A model generated the notes under the pieces. The model was not told where the DNA came from, did not search any database, and saw nothing but the letters and a program-made list of their open reading frames with translations. Positions 17,818 through 26,432 of a stretch of DNA of 64,000 nt are shown piece by piece (the first letter of the stretch is position 1; each line of letters opens with the position of its first letter). The position numbers and the translations under genes were made by a program. The stretch is from UBA11612 sp964475755 (GTDB lineage Bacteria; Pseudomonadota; Alphaproteobacteria; Rhodospirillales; Rhodospirillaceae), in assembly GCA_964475755.1 (NCBI GenBank), contig CAYYXR010000010.1, forward strand, positions 9,942 to 73,941. The letters are read 5' to 3'.

Positions 17818-17894
17818 CGTCTTAAATGCCCGATCGTTTATGCTAAAACACGGCATATCAGCTTCATCACGGATATTTGGAACGCGATACGAAA

Positions 17895-19220
17895 ATGGCC
17901 GGCGCAACGATCAGATCCCTAACAGCTCTACTACTTGGGGCCGGAATCCTTATTCTCGGCCAGGGGCTGATGCTGGCCTTGGTGCCGCAGGCGATGAATG
18001 CGATGGCGTTCTCCGTGCAGGCGGTGTCCTTTGTCGGTGCGGCTTATTTTGCGGGCTTTTTCGCCGGAGCCTGGCGCGGCGAAGCCATCATGCATTCCGT
18101 CGGCCACGTGCGCACCTACGCCGGCCTCATCGCACTCATTATCGTGTCTGTCCTCGCGCTGCCGTTCTTTGACAGTCCATGGATTTGGTTTGCACTGCGC
18201 TTTCTGCACGGCTTTGCCGCGGGCGGCGCGTTCCTGACCATTGAGGCCTGGATGAACGGCGCCGCGGACACCAATAACCGCGGACGTGTCCTCGCCAGCT
18301 ACATGGTCGTGACTCTCGGCGGCCTGGGGATCTCGCAGTTCCTTGCCTCCGCCGGTGACGTGACCTCGCTGACCCCGGTGGTGATCGGCGGCATATTGTT
18401 TGCCGCGAGCATCATTCCGGTGGTGCTCACCCGCATCGATGCGCCGCAGCTGGAGAAAACCGCCAGTTTGCCTTTGGGTGATGTCTATAAAAACTCCCCC
18501 TTCGGCTTTGTGATCGTATTCGCGGTGGGCATGTGCCAAGGCGCATTCTGGGCCATCGGTCCATTCTTCGCCGCCGAAGCGGCAACTATCAGTGTCAGTA
18601 CGGTCATGGCCTTGGCGGTGTTTGCGGGACTGCTCTATCAGTGGCCCACCGGATATTTCTCCGACAAAATCGACCGCCGTTTGCTCGTTGCCGTCATCAC
18701 CGCGGTTGTTTCCATCGCCGCGATTGTCGCGTTCTTGATCATGAGCGCGGGCGGCGCTTGGATGATCTACGTGTTCTTTATCGTGCTCGGCGCTCAATTT
18801 TGCCTTTATCCCGTGGCCATGGCCCATGCGGTGAGCCAGGCCCCGGACCGCAACGCCTCTCTCGGGGTGGCGCGGGGCCTGATCATGGCGGTTGGATTAG
18901 GCCAGACTGTCGGCCCGCTGGTCGCCGGACCTTTTGTTTCTTTCATTCAACCGGCGGGGCTCTTGGTTTATTTCGCCGTTTTGTTTGGCGGCATGACCTT
19001 TTACAGCTACCGGCGCATGAACATCGGCGCGCAGGTGGTGCCCGGCGAACAGCAGCCGTTCGTGTTCACGCGCATGACGACGCCCATCGGCGCTGAGATC
19101 GATCCGCGCACGGCCGATAGCCCGCCTATAGAGGGGAGTGGAGACCTATCGACGGACGAGGAAGCTCCCCGTCAAAGCGATCCGAGCGAAGAAAATATGC
19201 GCGCCGGTGGGACCGGCTAG
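17895..19220 (+). CDS. MFS transporter, YcaD-like
   Basis: A 441-residue permease with 12 predicted helices and a 60-residue charged cytoplasmic tail. The stretches GQGLMLALVPQAMNAMAF, RFLHGFAAGGAFLTIEAWMN and NRGRVLASYMVVTLGGLGISQ match the YcaD/UMF-type subgroup of MFS carriers. The function of this subgroup is not well established, though some members have been viewed as efflux or amino-acid exporters. ATG 17895 follows GGAA at about 12 bases; an upstream TTG (17877) is also open. The stop codon TAG overlaps the stop of the opposite gene in the palindrome CTAG. Confidence 0.85.
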   Translation: MAGATIRSLTALLLGAGILILGQGLMLALVPQAMNAMAFSVQAVSFVGAAYFAGFFAGAWRGEAIMHSVGHVRTYAGLIALIIVSVLALPFFDSPWIWFALRFLHGFAAGGAFLTIEAWMNGAADTNNRGRVLASYMVVTLGGLGISQFLASAGDVTSLTPVVIGGILFAASIIPVVLTRIDAPQLEKTASLPLGDVYKNSPFGFVIVFAVGMCQGAFWAIGPFFAAEAATISVSTVMALAVFAGLLYQWPTGYFSDKIDRRLLVAVITAVVSIAAIVAFLIMSAGGAWMIYVFFIVLGAQFCLYPVAMAHAVSQAPDRNASLGVARGLIMAVGLGQTVGPLVAGPFVSFIQPAGLLVYFAVLFGGMTFYSYRRMNIGAQVVPGEQQPFVFTRMTTPIGAEIDPRTADSPPIEGSGDLSTDEEAPRQSDPSEENMRAGGTG

Positions 19221-19966
19221 CCTGCAAATGTGCGCACGAAAAACGCAACCGTCACACCGACGCTGATGGCGATGACGATTCCCCGCACGACTTTCTGATT
19301 CATGCCGCGCGCGAAATGCGCGCCGAAATACCCGCCGACGATGCCTGCGACGATGATCACCAGCGTTTGCGGCCACCACACCATGTCGGCAATAATAAAA
19401 ATCACCACGGCAATGCCGTTGATAAACCCGGCCATCAGGGTCTTGGTGGCGTTCATGGTGTTCAAGGTCATCGTGCCGAACAGGCTGTAGACCGCCAGCA
19501 TCACGATCCCCATCGCCCCGCCGAAATACCCGCCGTATATGCTTACGATAAACTGAATAGCTAAAAGCGCGCTTGGGCCGATGGTGAAATAGGTGTGCAG
19601 TTTCGGCGCCGCGCGCGGCCCAAATATGAACACCAACGTCGCGGTCAGCAGTAGCCACGGCACCATGACCTCGAATGTCGGCGCAGGTGTCAGCAATAGC
19701 AACAGCGCGCCGACCAAGCCACCGCCCACACCCGCGATTGCCAGCGCGCGGAAGGAAACGCCCTCGAAATTCTTATAGTCGTGGCGGTAAGCCCAAGCGC
19801 TGGCGAAATTGGCGGGAAACAAACCCACGGCGTTGGAGGCATTGGCATTGATGGGTGGCACGCCGGCGTAGACCAGCATCGGAAACGTAATGAACGTCCC
19901 GCCGCCCGCGACCGCGTTCATGGTACCGGCGATCAGCGCCGCGCCCGCAAGAAGGAGATAATCCAA
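19217..19966 (-). CDS. TSUP (TauE/SafE) family permease
   Basis: A 249-residue protein with eight predicted membrane helices. The N-terminal repeat contains AGTMNAVAGGGTFITFPML, and the C-terminal repeat contains SIYGGYFGGAMGIVMLAVY, the paired glycine-rich loops that define TauE/SafE permeases. Members export or import organosulfonates, sulfite or sulfoacetate, among other anions. TTG 19966 gives the first helix directly (DYLLLAGAALIAG) and has AGGGG about 8 bases upstream; the ORF to 20053 adds a basic, non-family tail. It is divergent from the TRAP operon. Confidence 0.88.
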   Translation of the reverse strand: MDYLLLAGAALIAGTMNAVAGGGTFITFPMLVYAGVPPINANASNAVGLFPANFASAWAYRHDYKNFEGVSFRALAIAGVGGGLVGALLLLLTPAPTFEVMVPWLLLTATLVFIFGPRAAPKLHTYFTIGPSALLAIQFIVSIYGGYFGGAMGIVMLAVYSLFGTMTLNTMNATKTLMAGFINGIAVVIFIIADMVWWPQTLVIIVAGIVGGYFGAHFARGMNQKVVRGIVIAISVGVTVAFFVRTFAG

Positions 19967-20074
19967 ACCAAGACCCCTATTTTGACAAAGGGGGTAAGGG
20001 CAAACGCGCCTGTGCGCAAGCGCGAACTGGCCTCGCACATTGCCGGGCTGCAAGGCGCGCGCTAGGCTCCATGA

Positions 20075-21103
20075 ATGGCACGCTGCATTCCTGCATCACG
20101 GCGGAGACTCGGACGCACGATCATGAGCGTTTTCGCGCTTATCGCTGCCTGTTTTTCCTTCGACGCCTCAAACGCCCAAGAGCGGTTCATCTATTCCAGT
20201 CCACTTCCGCAGAATGAATATGGCGCGGTCTATGCCCGCAAATTTGCTGAAGACGTTCATGTTGCGACGAACGGTGCCGTAGAGATTCTTGTGCGGCAGA
20301 ACGGCGTGCTCGGTTTGAAGGGCGCCGAAACGTTGGGCGCTGTGCGCGATGGCCTTGTGCATCTCGCCGACATGCAAATGAATCAGCAGATCGGCGAGGA
20401 ATCGATCTTTGGCATCGAGTCCATGCCGTGTGTAGCGCGCGGCTTCGATGATTTGCGCGCGCTCCAAAACCTGACGCGGCCGCTTTTTGAACAGGCGGCC
20501 TTGCGGCAAAACCAGAAGATCCTCTTTATCTACCCCATGCCCCGTCAAAACCTGTTCGCAAATACCGATGTCAGTGAAGCGCCGGAGCGCCTGTCCGGCT
20601 TGCGCGTACGCACCATCGACAGAAATGGAACGGATTTATTTACCGAGCTCGGCGCGGCCCCCATCCAAATGCCTTGGGCGGAAGTCATTCCGGCTCTTTC
20701 GTCCGGGCTTCTCGACGGGGTATCAACCTCGTCCACCACGGCGGTCAGCGGCGCGTTCTGGGATTTTCTCGATCATGCCACGGAAATGCATTGGCAGATG
20801 AATTCCTTCATGGCGACGGTCAACCTTGAAGCGTGGAACCGTATTCCCGCCCGCTACCGACCCATCATTGAAGAAAGCGCCCGCGAAATCGAATCCCAAC
20901 TTTGGGCGGCTGCCCGCGAGGCTGATGAAACCGCAAAAACGTTTCTTGCGGACAAGGGGATTACGTTTTCTCCCCCTGGGGCCGCCCTTGAGCAGGAATT
21001 GGCGCAAGCATGCCGCGCCATTCTGACAGATCAAATGCCGGGACTTGAGCCCGCAGCGTCGAAAATCTTGCAGCAGTACTTATCTGCATCATCTTCACAA
21101 TGA
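20075..21103 (+). CDS. TRAP transporter solute-binding protein (DctP type)
   Basis: Periplasmic substrate receptor of 342 residues with an N-terminal signal (RRRLGRT, then SVFALIAACFSFDASNA). The fold segments SGLRVRTIDRNGTDLFTELGAAPIQMPWAEV and the following LSSGLLDGVSTSST correspond to the conserved core, with the arginine that normally holds the ligand carboxylate. A start at ATG 20123 is an alternative and would give a shorter signal peptide. The ligand is probably an organic acid, but its identity is not readable. The next two genes overlap stepwise and encode the membrane subunits. Confidence 0.92.
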   Translation: MARCIPASRRRLGRTIMSVFALIAACFSFDASNAQERFIYSSPLPQNEYGAVYARKFAEDVHVATNGAVEILVRQNGVLGLKGAETLGAVRDGLVHLADMQMNQQIGEESIFGIESMPCVARGFDDLRALQNLTRPLFEQAALRQNQKILFIYPMPRQNLFANTDVSEAPERLSGLRVRTIDRNGTDLFTELGAAPIQMPWAEVIPALSSGLLDGVSTSSTTAVSGAFWDFLDHATEMHWQMNSFMATVNLEAWNRIPARYRPIIEESAREIESQLWAAAREADETAKTFLADKGITFSPPGAALEQELAQACRAILTDQMPGLEPAASKILQQYLSASSSQ

Positions 21104-21630
21104 TTTCGCATCTCGCAGAGACCTATTTGCGAACCGTGTCTTGGTTAACGGCTGCAGGTGCTGTCGTTGCGGCGGTCTCCTTGGTCTTCATTCCTGTTTT
21201 AATCGGCGCGGAAATTCTTTCACGCGCTGTTTTGGGCGCTTCCGTTGGCATCGCGTGGGAATACGCAACGTATCTGATGACGTTCACGTTTCTACTTGGC
21301 GCGGCTTATGCGATGCAGACCGGTGGCCATGTGCGCGTCTCGCTTCTGTCGTTCGCGAAATATCCACGCCTTGAACGTGCCGTAGAGATATTCGCAGCGG
21401 CCTTCGCCGCTCTCGCGGTACTCGTTCTGGCGTTGGGTTTGACGGATTTAGCCTGGCAAGCATATGCGCGCGGCACGGTGTCCTCGACCCCCGCACGCAC
21501 GCCTTTGGTTGTACCGAGAGGCCTGGTCGCGCTCGGCGCTTGGCTTCTGTTGTTGCAGCTTTTTGCGCGCATTGTCGGAATGCTGTCCGGGCGTTCCATT
21601 GAGACCGCACCGCCGGGCGAGGCGTCATGA
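21100..21630 (+). CDS. TRAP transporter small permease (DctQ type)
   Basis: A 176-residue membrane protein with four predicted helices, the size and topology of the small TRAP subunit. The segment AEILSRAVLGASVGIAWEYATYLMTFTFLLGAAYAMQTGGHVRV contains the family marks ARAL/E-Y-A and GGHVRV in the usual order. It overlaps the receptor gene by four bases (ATGA) and the large permease by four bases. Confidence 0.92.
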   Translation: MISHLAETYLRTVSWLTAAGAVVAAVSLVFIPVLIGAEILSRAVLGASVGIAWEYATYLMTFTFLLGAAYAMQTGGHVRVSLLSFAKYPRLERAVEIFAAAFAALAVLVLALGLTDLAWQAYARGTVSSTPARTPLVVPRGLVALGAWLLLLQLFARIVGMLSGRSIETAPPGEAS

Positions 21631-22922
21631 TCGGATCCATGATTGGTTCTGGCGGTGTCATCGGCGGCATCCTGCTCGCGTTGTTGCTTGCCCGGGTCTG
21701 GGTGTTCATTGCCTTATTCGCGGCCGGTATTTTTGCGCTGACGTTCATTTCCAATCTGCCCATCGAGAAAATTCTGGCCTTAAGTGTGCTGAACGTGACC
21801 ACGAGTACGGAGCTATTAGCGTTGCCGCTATTCATTCTTATGGCGGAAATCCTGTTTCAAACCGATCTGTCTCAATCGCTGTTCCGGGGGCTCGCACCTT
21901 GGACGAACCGCCTCCCCGGAAAATTGGTGCACGTAAACGTAGTTGGGTGCACCATGTTTTCCGCCGTATCCGGGTCGTCCGCGGCAACGGCGCTCACCGT
22001 GGGGCGCATCACCCTCAAGGAGTTGCTGGCGCGCGGCTATGACAAGTCTCTGGCCATCGGCTCACTTGCGGGCGCGGGCACCCTGGGCTTTCTGATTCCG
22101 CCGAGTTTGATTCTGATCATCTACGGCGTCCTCGCGGAAACCTCGATCATAAAACTGTTCATTGCCGGAATCGCGCCCGGGCTGCTTCTTGCGTTTCTTT
22201 ATTCCGCCTATGTTGGTGCGCGCGCCTTGGCCGATCCATCGCTGACGCCAGGCCCTGAAGACTCAACCACATGGCGCGAGCGTATTCGCGGTTTGCGCGC
22301 ACTGCTTCCCGTTACCGCGCTCATATTAGCCGTGATCGGCTCGCTCTATGCCGGTATCGCGAGTCCGACAGAATCCGCGGCCGTCGGCGTATTCGGCGCG
22401 CTGCTGATCGGCGCAGGCCAGGGCCGCTTAAATGCATCGTCGCTAAAAACGGCGCTCTTATGCGCGGTCCTGACGTCCAGCATGGCCGGTCTGATCCTTG
22501 CCGCCGGCTCGTTCTTTTCCGTCTCGCTGGCCTATCTCGGTGCGCCCCAGGCTGCGGCTGACTTTATCGCGTCCATGGAACTGAGCGGCGCGCAGCTCAT
22601 ATTCGCGCTGCTTGTTGTTTATCTGATCTTGGGCATGTTCCTTGACGGGATGTCCACCATCATCATGACGCTGCCGATCACATTGCCGCTGGTCGTCGCA
22701 GCCGGGTTCGATCCGGTATGGTTCGGCGTGTTTCTCGTGCTCGTGGTGGAGATGGCGCAGATCACCCCGCCGGTGGGATTCAACTTGTTCGTATTGGAAT
22801 CTCTCACGGGAGAATCCATCGCTCGCATCGCCCGTTATGCGTTTCCGTTTTTTCTGATCACCATGGCCGTGACCGTGCTGATCACGCTCTTTCCGCAAGT
22901 CGTGTTGTTTGCGGTCCGCTAA
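21627..22922 (+). CDS. TRAP transporter large permease (DctM type)
   Basis: A 431-residue protein with about 12 helices that carries the sodium-driven transport path. Family segments are ALPLFILMAEIL, the Gly-Ser-rich SAVSGSSAATALTVG, AGTLGFLIPPSLILIIYG, and TPPVGFNLFVLESL near the C-terminus. With the two genes before it, the transporter is complete. A convergent M20-type gene follows 5 bases later, which may act on the imported compound. Confidence 0.94.
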   Translation: MIGSMIGSGGVIGGILLALLLARVWVFIALFAAGIFALTFISNLPIEKILALSVLNVTTSTELLALPLFILMAEILFQTDLSQSLFRGLAPWTNRLPGKLVHVNVVGCTMFSAVSGSSAATALTVGRITLKELLARGYDKSLAIGSLAGAGTLGFLIPPSLILIIYGVLAETSIIKLFIAGIAPGLLLAFLYSAYVGARALADPSLTPGPEDSTTWRERIRGLRALLPVTALILAVIGSLYAGIASPTESAAVGVFGALLIGAGQGRLNASSLKTALLCAVLTSSMAGLILAAGSFFSVSLAYLGAPQAAADFIASMELSGAQLIFALLVVYLILGMFLDGMSTIIMTLPITLPLVVAAGFDPVWFGVFLVLVVEMAQITPPVGFNLFVLESLTGESIARIARYAFPFFLITMAVTVLITLFPQVVLFAVR

Positions 22923-22927
22923 AAACT

Positions 22928-24199
22928 TCAGGCGCAAATTTTATAGGCCGCCCACGCCATAGCCTTGGCGTTGGTCACGAGTTCACTCAACTCAACGCGC
23001 TCATCCGCCGCCGGCCATTCCTCATAGATGCGAATATCGCCAGGCCCGTATTGCAGCGATGGCACGCCGGCCGCGTGCATCAGATTACCGTCTCCCACAT
23101 TCCCGATCCGCAATCCCGCGCCCAGCATCGCCGGCTCGCCCGATGCGGCTTCGTGGCCTTCCGCCAGCGCGCGCACCATGGGATCGCCTTTGTCGATCGT
23201 GCAGGGGTCCATACCGCGCCCGCCGATGCCGTCCGCCGGAATCATGACTTCCGCGTTGAACGCCGGGTGTTCGGATTTGATCTCGGCAAACAGGCGCTCA
23301 AGGTCCGCCCGCAACGTTTCTTCCGTTTGGCCCGGCACCGTGCGCACCTGAAACGTCATATCGCACTCACGTATCGAAGCGCCCGTGCGCCCACGATACA
23401 GATAGTGCTCGCGGTGCATAGTATCGATACTCAAGGTCGGAAAGCCCGGCAGGTCCGGGTGCGGCTCGAACGTCATCCACCCACCCGGTTTGATCTCCTC
23501 GAAACTCGTCCCTAACCGCCGAATGATTTCACACTGCTGTTCGATGGGATTGAAGTAATTCGCCTTGGCTTCGGCGTTGTGCCGGAAGAAAAGCTCTGGC
23601 GAGGACGTGCGCACGCGAATGAACACCACACCGACGCAAGTGGTTGCAATAGTGCTCGCGCAATGTTCGATATTGATGCAGTAGTCGGTTTTAACGCCGG
23701 CGTCGATCAGCGCGCGCGTGCCTGCGCCAAGTAATTTATGTCCGGCCACCGGACACATCACGATATCCCCGCGCAGTGTGCAGCCTTCCTCGATCAGCGC
23801 TTTAATGCCAACCAGTGCCGCGGCGATGCCGCCTTTGTCGTCATGCGCGCCCATGCCCCACAGCCATCCGTCTTTAAACAATCCGCCGTGGGGGTCCACG
23901 GACCAGCCGCTCATCTCCACCCCGGGGTCCATGTGGCCGTTGAACATCAGGCTCTTGCCGCCGCCGCTTCCTTTCAGCACGCCGACCGGCTGGCGCGAAG
24001 TTTTGCCCTTATCGAAGGGGTGCGGCACCTCCATGATCTCCACGCTCATACCCAGGCTCTTCATATGTGCGGACAGAAGGTCGGTCAGCGCGCCTTCGTC
24101 GAAAGAAGAACTCGGGCAACGGATCAGCTCTTGTGCCAAGGCAAGGACATCGTTGTCGCTGATTCGTTCGAAGAGTTTCGCCGGAGTAAGGTCCGTCAT
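22928..24199 (-). CDS. M20-family (ArgE/DapE-like) protein with altered active site
   Basis: The 423 residues follow the M20 metallopeptidase/deacylase fold. The first metal site is present (FNGHMDPG, then GMGAHDDKGG), and the dimerisation domain and the third metal ligand (Glu in CINIEHC) are recognisable. However, the segment that normally reads DEE-x-GG-x-G, carrying the catalytic base and a metal ligand, reads AGHKLLGAGTRALI. The C-terminal histidine ligand region reads YEEWPAADERV, without histidine. Either the chemistry has changed or the protein no longer hydrolyses. It faces the TRAP operon end to end. A role on the imported solute is a guess. Confidence 0.8.
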   Translation of the reverse strand: MTDLTPAKLFERISDNDVLALAQELIRCPSSSFDEGALTDLLSAHMKSLGMSVEIMEVPHPFDKGKTSRQPVGVLKGSGGGKSLMFNGHMDPGVEMSGWSVDPHGGLFKDGWLWGMGAHDDKGGIAAALVGIKALIEEGCTLRGDIVMCPVAGHKLLGAGTRALIDAGVKTDYCINIEHCASTIATTCVGVVFIRVRTSSPELFFRHNAEAKANYFNPIEQQCEIIRRLGTSFEEIKPGGWMTFEPHPDLPGFPTLSIDTMHREHYLYRGRTGASIRECDMTFQVRTVPGQTEETLRADLERLFAEIKSEHPAFNAEVMIPADGIGGRGMDPCTIDKGDPMVRALAEGHEAASGEPAMLGAGLRIGNVGDGNLMHAAGVPSLQYGPGDIRIYEEWPAADERVELSELVTNAKAMAWAAYKICA

Positions 24200-24344
24200 G
24201 ATTTCATCCCCTTTGGTGCGGACAATTTCATAGCAGCGTCACATAGGGGCGTGAAACCATATCTTCGCCGTATTTTTATGAAGACGATACGCGTGGGCCG
24301 CTGGTATGGTCCGGCTCGCAAAGGTTCGCTCAGGAATACCGGAT

Positions 24345-24890
24345 ATGCGCTACCTTAAATTCTCACTGTTGCTATCTTGCTTTGCGTGCTTGGGCGTATT
24401 TTCCGCCGCCGCGCAGCAGGCGACCATTGTCGGGCCGGATGCCGCAGCGTGCCAAACCTATGGTGTGCCGTCAGTACTGGTGCAGGTCTGGGGATTTAAG
24501 GACCGCGAAGGCAACGTGCGCGTGGAATTGTACCCGGCGACCCAGGAAGACTTTCTGGCCTCACGCCGAAAGCTTGAAGGCGAAGGCAAGGTGTTCAAGC
24601 GTATCGACGTTCCCACGCCCGAGAATGGCGATGCCTGGGTCTGCGTCGAACTGCCGGCCGCCGGCACCTACGCTTTGTCGGTTCTTCACGACCGCAATGC
24701 CAACGGTAAGCTGGACCCCTTCAGTGACGGTTTCGGATTTCCGACGGACCCCGAACTCGGCATGAGCAAGCCGGATGTGGAAGAGGCGATGTTCACCGCC
24801 GGCAATTTCCGCACGGATTTGGCGATTGTCCTGCAATATGTCAGAGGGCTGCTGTCCGTCGGGCCGGTGCGCGTAAGGCCGCAGAATTAG
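24345..24890 (+). CDS. DUF2141 periplasmic protein
   Basis: A 181-residue secreted protein. Residues 1-24 form a signal peptide (YLKFSLLLSCFACLGVFSAAAQQ). The mature part shows the DUF2141 marks: VQVWGFKDREGNVRVELYP early, the calcium-site-like HDRNANGKLDPFSDGFGF, and the aromatic/glycine pattern after it. The family is of unknown function and adopts an immunoglobulin-like fold in other bacteria. ATG 24345 is selected over the open upstream frame because it gives a clean signal peptide. It stands alone between divergent and parallel neighbours. Confidence 0.82.
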   Translation: MRYLKFSLLLSCFACLGVFSAAAQQATIVGPDAAACQTYGVPSVLVQVWGFKDREGNVRVELYPATQEDFLASRRKLEGEGKVFKRIDVPTPENGDAWVCVELPAAGTYALSVLHDRNANGKLDPFSDGFGFPTDPELGMSKPDVEEAMFTAGNFRTDLAIVLQYVRGLLSVGPVRVRPQN

Positions 24891-25030
24891 AAGCTTCACC
24901 GCGTCAATTTCTGCAGATCTTCATTTTTATCTGGACGGCGCGCCGCCGACATTTCTATGAAAGGAGAGGGAATTGAAGTGTCCGCGCGGGAAGAGACACG
25001 CGGGCGGGGCTGCGAAGAAGGGGAACATCC

Positions 25031-26362
25031 ATGAGCACTGCTGAAGACGCCGTGGGCACACTGTCCGACGCTGAACACCGCAAGCAACTGCGCCGTGCGG
25101 TGGTCGCCTCGACCATCGGCACCGCCATCGAGTGGTACGACTTCTTCATCTACGGCATCGTCGCCGCGCTCGTTTTCGGCAAGCTCTTTTTCCCGGAATC
25201 TGAACCGCTTACCGGTACCCTGCTCGCCTTCAGCACATTCTTTATCGGTTTTATCGCCCGGCCCGTGGGCGCGGCCATCTTCGGCCACTACGGCGATCGC
25301 ATCGGACGCAAGGCAACGTTGGTCGCCACGCTGATAATCATGGGCATTTCCACGTTTCTCATCGCCATCGTGCCCACCTATGAAACCATCGGCATGTGGG
25401 GCGCGGTCATTCTCACCATTTTGCGTTTCGCTCAAGGCATCGGTGTCGGCGGCGAATGGGGCGGGGCCGTGCTTATGTCCATGGAATGGGCAAAGGGAAA
25501 TGAAAATCGCGGCTTTATCGCCTCCTGGCCGCAGTTCGGCGTGCCGGTAGGATTGTTCCTCGGCAATCTTGTCGTGCTCGGCGTCAGCCTGATGACCCAG
25601 GATGCGTTCGAGACCTGGGGTTGGCGCATTCCGTTCGTGCTTAGCTTCCTGTTGGTTGTCGTCGGGCTTTATATCCGCCTTGGTGTTCTGGAAACGCCGA
25701 CGTTCCGCAAGATGCAGGCGGAAAACAAAATCGAAGAAGCGCCGATGCTCAAGGTGATCAAGGAGCAGCCGAAGGAAATTATTGTCTCGGCCTTCGCGCG
25801 CATGGGCGAGAACGCATCGTTCTATATCTTCACCGCCTTTGTGCTGGCCTATGGCACGCAGCAGCTCAGCGTGGACCGCGACTTCCTGTTGCGCGGCGTG
25901 CTGTTCGCCTCGGTGCTGTCGTTCATATGGATTCCGTTGTTCGGCTGGCTGTCCGACCGCATCGGGCGCAAGAAGATGTATCTCATCGGCGCGGCGGCGA
26001 CCGCCGTATTCGCGTTCATTTACTTTGCAATGATGGGCACGGGCTCGCCCACTTTGATTCTCATCGCGATTGCCCTCTCGCTGCTGCCGCACAATATGAT
26101 GTACGGACCTCAAGCGGCGTTGATCGCCGAAAGCTTTAAGGGTAACCTGCGGTATTCCGGCTCGTCGCTGGGTTACCAGCTCACGTCCATCATCGCCGGC
26201 GGACCGGCGCCGATCATCGCCACGTTCCTGCTCGCGCAGTACAATACCGGCTACGCGGTGGCGTTTTACGTGGCGTTTTGTGCGGGGATCAGTTTCGTCT
26301 CAACGCTCCTGCTGCGCGACTTCACCAACAAGGGCATCGAAACCGATCAGGACTATGCGTGA
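25031..26362 (+). CDS. MFS transporter, metabolite:H+ symporter (MHS) family
   Basis: A 443-residue, 12-helix permease. The opening STIGTAIEWYDFFIYG, followed by FIARPVGAAIFGHYGDRIGRK and RFAQGIGVGGEWGGAVLM, is diagnostic of the MHS family (proline/betaine, alpha-ketoglutarate, shikimate and citrate carriers). AAGGGGAACATCC precedes the ATG. The end of the gene (LLRDFTNKGIETDQDYA) is partly repeated in decayed form at 27753-27812, beyond the next gene. Substrate unknown. Confidence 0.92.
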   Translation: MSTAEDAVGTLSDAEHRKQLRRAVVASTIGTAIEWYDFFIYGIVAALVFGKLFFPESEPLTGTLLAFSTFFIGFIARPVGAAIFGHYGDRIGRKATLVATLIIMGISTFLIAIVPTYETIGMWGAVILTILRFAQGIGVGGEWGGAVLMSMEWAKGNENRGFIASWPQFGVPVGLFLGNLVVLGVSLMTQDAFETWGWRIPFVLSFLLVVVGLYIRLGVLETPTFRKMQAENKIEEAPMLKVIKEQPKEIIVSAFARMGENASFYIFTAFVLAYGTQQLSVDRDFLLRGVLFASVLSFIWIPLFGWLSDRIGRKKMYLIGAAATAVFAFIYFAMMGTGSPTLILIAIALSLLPHNMMYGPQAALIAESFKGNLRYSGSSLGYQLTSIIAGGPAPIIATFLLAQYNTGYAVAFYVAFCAGISFVSTLLLRDFTNKGIETDQDYA

Positions 26363-26432
26363 AGACGGGCCCTTTGCTTTGGCGGGAGCACAATAAGGGA
26401 ATCGTTTGCGAACAAAAAATACAGGAGAATCC

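Noticed and set aside
24896..26113. 405-codon open frame opposite the MHS symporter
   Set aside because: Histidine-, arginine- and glutamate-rich composition typical of antisense to membrane-protein genes; the MHS gene is clear on the plus strand.
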